Assembly (NCBI GenBank): GCA_036273675.1
Contig: DASUHD010000090.1
Coordinates: 1 to 64,000, forward strand
DNA: 64,000 bases
From: DAHUXT01 sp036273675
Lineage (GTDB): Bacteria > Chloroflexota > Ktedonobacteria > Ktedonobacterales > JADMIN01
Direction: 5' to 3'
Shown here: in pieces, positions 60,935 to 64,000 of the stretch
Numbering within the stretch: position 1 is the first letter of the stretch
Layout of the letters: every line of letters starts with the position of its first letter
Notes under the pieces: model-generated
Told to the model about the DNA's origin: nothing
Databases searched by the model: none
Seen by the model: the letters and a program-made list of their open reading frames with translations, nothing else
Position numbers and translations under genes: made by a program

Positions 60935-62242
60935 ATGAGGCTTGTTCTTGTCGGATTAGACTACCGCACCGCGCCGTTGGAGCTACGCGAGCGGCTCCAG
61001 GCAGACGACGCGCGCCTGCTGCCGCTGTTAGCGACGCTGCGACATGGGCCGCTGGACGAACTAGTGGTCCTCTCCACCTGTAACCGCTATGAAGTCTTCG
61101 CCACCTGCGACGATCCCACGCTCGCCCAGGATGCGATTGTCGATTGCCTGCTCAGCGCCGCAAGCGTCCCCATGCGTCCTCTGCTCGATTCGCTCTACCG
61201 CAAGGATGACGCTGACGCGGTGCGCCACCTCTTCCGGGTCGCCGCTGGGCTAGAGTCGCTCGTGCTGGGCGAGACGCAGATTATGCGCCAGCTTGCTGGG
61301 GCGCTCGATCAGGCGCAAGAATCGCGCACGAGCGGCCCGCTGCTCAACCGGCTCTATACCGCCGCGCTGCACACCGGCAAACGCGCCCGCACCGAGACGG
61401 CTATCAGCCAGCACACGCTCTCGGTCAGCCACACCGCCGCCCAACTTGTTCAGCGCGAGATGGCGAATGTGGAGCATCCCCATATCCTGGTGGTGGGCGC
61501 GGGCGAGATGGCGACTCTGGCGGCGGCAGCGCTGGCGCAGCACGCCGCCGATACCGGCAGCGCGATCACGATCATCAACCGCAGCGATGAGCGCGCCCAG
61601 GCCGTCGCCAGCCAGTTGGGCATCCAGATGCGCCCGTGGGCTAGCCTACAGCATGCGATTGCCAGCGCCGATGCCGTGATCACAGCCACCAGCGCGCGTC
61701 AGCCGATTCTGCGCGCCGACGAGATAGCTACGTTTGTGGCGAGGCCGTTGCTGCTGGTGGATATCGGCGTCCCGCGCAACATCGCGCCTGCGGCAAACAT
61801 CTCGCCCGCGATTCGCCTGCACGATATCGACAACTTGCAGACGGTGGTTGCGCACCACCGGATACTGCGTGAGGCCGAGGCGGCGCAGGTCGAAGAAATC
61901 ATAGACTTCGAGGCGCTGAAGTACGTCAACTGGCTCAGGAGCCGCCGCATTGTCCCAGTGCTGACCGAGCTACGGGGTCACGCCGACTCTATCGCCGAGG
62001 CGGAGCTTGCGCACGCGCTGAATCGGCTGCCCGCCCTGGATGAGCACGAGCGCGACGTGGTGGCGCAGATGGCGCAGCGCATCGTCAACAAACTGCTGCA
62101 CATGCCCACGGTCAACCTGAAGTGGCGCGCGGCCCATGGCGACCATTTCGACTACGAGCACGCCATCCGCAAGATGTTCGCTCTCGATGCGCCGACCGAG
62201 TCTACTGAGCATGATGCTGGATCGGACCCCGACGATGACTAG
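60935..62242 (+). CDS. hemA: Glutamyl-tRNA reductase
   Basis: This 435-residue enzyme makes glutamate-1-semialdehyde from Glu-tRNA, the first committed haem step. LVGLDYRTAPLELRERL, the catalytic cysteine C49 in VLSTCNRYEVFA, the family signature GLESLVLGETQIMRQL and the NADPH-binding VVGAGEMATLAA are all present, followed by the C-terminal dimerisation helix. Start ATG 60935; the frame upstream to 60905 has no binding site. It overlaps hemC by 8 bp. Confidence 0.95.
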   Translation: MRLVLVGLDYRTAPLELRERLQADDARLLPLLATLRHGPLDELVVLSTCNRYEVFATCDDPTLAQDAIVDCLLSAASVPMRPLLDSLYRKDDADAVRHLFRVAAGLESLVLGETQIMRQLAGALDQAQESRTSGPLLNRLYTAALHTGKRARTETAISQHTLSVSHTAAQLVQREMANVEHPHILVVGAGEMATLAAAALAQHAADTGSAITIINRSDERAQAVASQLGIQMRPWASLQHAIASADAVITATSARQPILRADEIATFVARPLLLVDIGVPRNIAPAANISPAIRLHDIDNLQTVVAHHRILREAEAAQVEEIIDFEALKYVNWLRSRRIVPVLTELRGHADSIAEAELAHALNRLPALDEHERDVVAQMAQRIVNKLLHMPTVNLKWRAAHGDHFDYEHAIRKMFALDAPTESTEHDAGSDPDDD

Positions 62243-63185
62243 CCCCCTGACTGCCCCGATGGATGCGGTGCGCATTGGCACGCGCGGCTCGGCGCTGGCG
62301 CTCTGGCAGGCGCATCACGTACGCGACCTGCTGCGGCAGGCGTGGCCCGCGCTCGACGTCAGCATCGAAGTGATGAAGACGCATGGCGACCTCACACTCG
62401 ACTCGCCGCTGCCGCAGATCGGTGGCAAGGGCGTGTTCACCTCCGAGCTTGAGACTGCCTTGCGCACCGGCGCGATCGATCTCGCCGTCCACAGCCTGAA
62501 AGACCTGCCCACCGACGAGAGCGAGGGACTCGTCATCGGCGCGATTCCAAAGCGCGGCAACCCGCACGACGCGCTCATCAGCCGGGCAAATCATACGCTG
62601 GATACCCTGCCCGCTCAGGCAGCGGTAGGTACGAGCAGCCGACGACGGGCGGCGCAGTTGCTCGTGCGGCGTCCTGACCTGCGCCTGCTCGATATTCGCG
62701 GCAATGTGGATACGCGGATGCGCAAGGCAATGGCGGCGGATGGCCCGTATGACGCCATCGTGCTGGCGCTGACGGGGCTGGAACGCCTGGGGCGCGGCGA
62801 TGAAATCAGCCAGGAGCTCTCGCTCGATGAGATGCTTCCTGCGCCGGGACAGGGCGCGCTGGCGGTGCAGAGCCGCGACGAGGCGGCCTCACACGCGTTG
62901 CTTACGCCGATCATGCACCGTCCTACGCTGGTAGCGGTCACGGCGGAGCGCGCGTTTCTGGCGGCGCTTGGTGGCGGCTGCGCGGTGCCGGTCGCGGCCT
63001 ACGCTGAGGTGAGGAATCGGAGACTGATGTTGCGCGGTCGTGTCACTGCGCTGGATGGCTCGCGCCAGGTGGATGTCGCGCTCGAAGGCGCCGCATCAGC
63101 GAAAGGCGCGGCAATTCTTGGACAGCGATTGGCAGAACTGGCGCTGGCGCAACATGCCGACGAACTGCTGGAGGCTGAGTCATGA
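62235..63185 (+). CDS. hemC: Hydroxymethylbilane synthase
   Basis: This 316-residue enzyme polymerises four porphobilinogens. IGTRGSALALWQAHHVRDLL, FTSELETALRTGAIDLAVHSLKDLPTDE, GTSSRRRAAQLLVRRPDL and the dipyrromethane-carrying cysteine in LGGGCAVPV are all diagnostic. The ATG at 62235 overlaps the end of hemA (8 bp), so translation is coupled; a start further upstream would read through hemA. Its stop overlaps hemD by 4 bp. Confidence 0.95.
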   Translation: MTSPLTAPMDAVRIGTRGSALALWQAHHVRDLLRQAWPALDVSIEVMKTHGDLTLDSPLPQIGGKGVFTSELETALRTGAIDLAVHSLKDLPTDESEGLVIGAIPKRGNPHDALISRANHTLDTLPAQAAVGTSSRRRAAQLLVRRPDLRLLDIRGNVDTRMRKAMAADGPYDAIVLALTGLERLGRGDEISQELSLDEMLPAPGQGALAVQSRDEAASHALLTPIMHRPTLVAVTAERAFLAALGGGCAVPVAAYAEVRNRRLMLRGRVTALDGSRQVDVALEGAASAKGAAILGQRLAELALAQHADELLEAES

Positions 63186-63976
63186 GCGCGCTGGCCAGCA
63201 GAGTGGTGATCGTCACGCGGGCGGAACACCAAGCGGCGGCGCTCGAAGCGCTACTCCAGGCGGAGGGCGCGACGGTCTACCGTTATCCCTGCCTGGCGAT
63301 TGCGCCGCCCGACAATCCCGGCTCGCTGGATGACGCGCTCCGGGCAGCGATGGCAGGTCGGTTCGACTGGCTTGCCCTCACCAGCGCCAATGCGGTAGAT
63401 GCCGTGGCGCAACGGATGGCGACGTTAGGATTGCCTTCGGGTTCGCTGACTGGGCTACGGGTAGCCGCCGTCGGCCCATCTACCGCCCGCGCGGCTGAGG
63501 AAGCGCTGGGCCTGCGCGTCGAGATGGTCCCGGAAAGCGGCTATAGCGCCCTGGAACTGGCGGAGGCGTTTCCCGACATCACTGGCGCGCGGATTCTGCT
63601 GCCGCTATCCGCCCTGGATAACAACGAGATGATACGAGCGCTCATGCGTCGCGGCGCGAGCGTGACCGGCGTGACGGCCTATCAGCCGGGGATGAGTCGC
63701 GGCGGCGTTGATCTGCCCAAGCTGCTGGCCACCGGCGCGGTAGACGCTATCACACTCACGAGCGGCTCGACGGCCAACAATCTGATGCGGCGACTACAAT
63801 CCGAGGGTGGAAATGCGCAGGCGCTACAGGGCGTCTGCCTCGCCTGCATTGGCCCCAGCGCCGCGCAGGCGCTTGAGGCGTTCAGCCTGCGGGCGAACGT
63901 AGTCGCGTCGGAACACACGCTCGCCGGACTGGTTCAGGCGCTGGCAGCGTATTATGGGCCGAGCGCTGGCGGATAG
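63182..63976 (+). CDS. hemD: Uroporphyrinogen-III synthase
   Basis: This 264-residue protein closes the tetrapyrrole ring. Sequence is weakly conserved in this family, but VVIVTRAEHQAAALEALLQAEGA, DWLALTSANAVDAV, VAAVGPSTARAAEEALGLR, YSALELAEAFPDITGARILLPL and ITLTSGSTANNLM follow the HemD order. It overlaps hemC by 4 bp (ATGA). hemB and hemL are not in the window but may lie just beyond its end. Confidence 0.93.
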   Translation: MSALASRVVIVTRAEHQAAALEALLQAEGATVYRYPCLAIAPPDNPGSLDDALRAAMAGRFDWLALTSANAVDAVAQRMATLGLPSGSLTGLRVAAVGPSTARAAEEALGLRVEMVPESGYSALELAEAFPDITGARILLPLSALDNNEMIRALMRRGASVTGVTAYQPGMSRGGVDLPKLLATGAVDAITLTSGSTANNLMRRLQSEGGNAQALQGVCLACIGPSAAQALEAFSLRANVVASEHTLAGLVQALAAYYGPSAGG

Positions 63977-64000
63977 GCTGGCAGTTAAAACCGCGCCTAA

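Overview
The window is a GC-rich (roughly 60 %) bacterial chromosome segment, almost fully coding, with short intergenic gaps and many 4-bp ATGA stop/start overlaps. The gene content points to a Gram-positive-like, probably Chloroflexota (Ktedonobacteria-like) organism: coproporphyrin-type haem genes with a HemQ, several large STAND-type regulators, eukaryote-like Ser/Thr kinases with FHA domains, single-TM or lipoprotein extracytoplasmic proteins, and no outer-membrane genes. The lineage is an inference; no rRNA or marker gene is present to prove it.

Layout. 0-5 kb: tRNA-Arg, a myo-inositol-phosphate synthase carrying its own helix-turn-helix domain, then a PadR-controlled operon (PadR, pentapeptide-repeat protein, ABC exporter ATPase and permease). 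5-17 kb: a mixed block of an alpha/beta hydrolase, an anchored clan GH-A glycosidase, PlsY-like acyltransferase, GT2 glycosyltransferase, a STAND NTPase, a StyA-like flavin monooxygenase, an ANT(6)-like nucleotidyltransferase, a YjaB-like acetyltransferase, a second hydrolase and a VOC protein. 17-21 kb: a PaoABC-type molybdenum hydroxylase operon. 21-24 kb: a MerR regulator with a textbook 19-bp-spacer promoter, an ABM monooxygenase and two membrane-anchored proteins. 23-28 kb: a giant XRE-NTPase-TPR regulator divergent from a 64-residue peptide gene and an MFS exporter, with a 12-bp-period repeat array between them. 28-36 kb: membrane proteins, an acyltransferase-3 protein, a DUF711 protein, a HEPN-like protein on a membrane anchor, an FAD reductase and small enzymes. 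36-41 kb: Hpt-like phosphoribosyltransferase, a DnaQ-DinG protein whose helicase half has lost its key motifs, and RdgB. 41-47 kb: metal block with a DtxR/MntR regulator and its palindromic operator, an Mn-type Nramp transporter, a META protein, tRNA-Pro, and a second atypical Nramp (NRMT/Mg type) followed by a soluble PRC-MgtE_N-CBS protein. 47-58 kb: nucleotidyltransferase, GNAT, URO-D-family methyltransferase-like protein, an M30-like metalloprotease lipoprotein, twin anchored surface proteins, and a kinase-FHA-kinase cluster. 58.6-64 kb: haem biosynthesis operon (HemQ-Rieske fusion, ferrochelatase, HemA, HemC, HemD).

The most interesting points are: the XRE-TPR regulator / small peptide / MFS exporter arrangement as a possible peptide signalling system; the NRMT plus detached MgtE sensor with an upstream 8-codon leader ORF and 11-bp repeats; the exonuclease-dead-helicase protein; the HEPN domain placed on a transmembrane anchor; the self-regulating inositol synthase; the HemQ-Rieske fusion; and a dispersed REP-like stem-loop family with five copies. 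All functional statements rest on motif recognition by eye; no searches were run.
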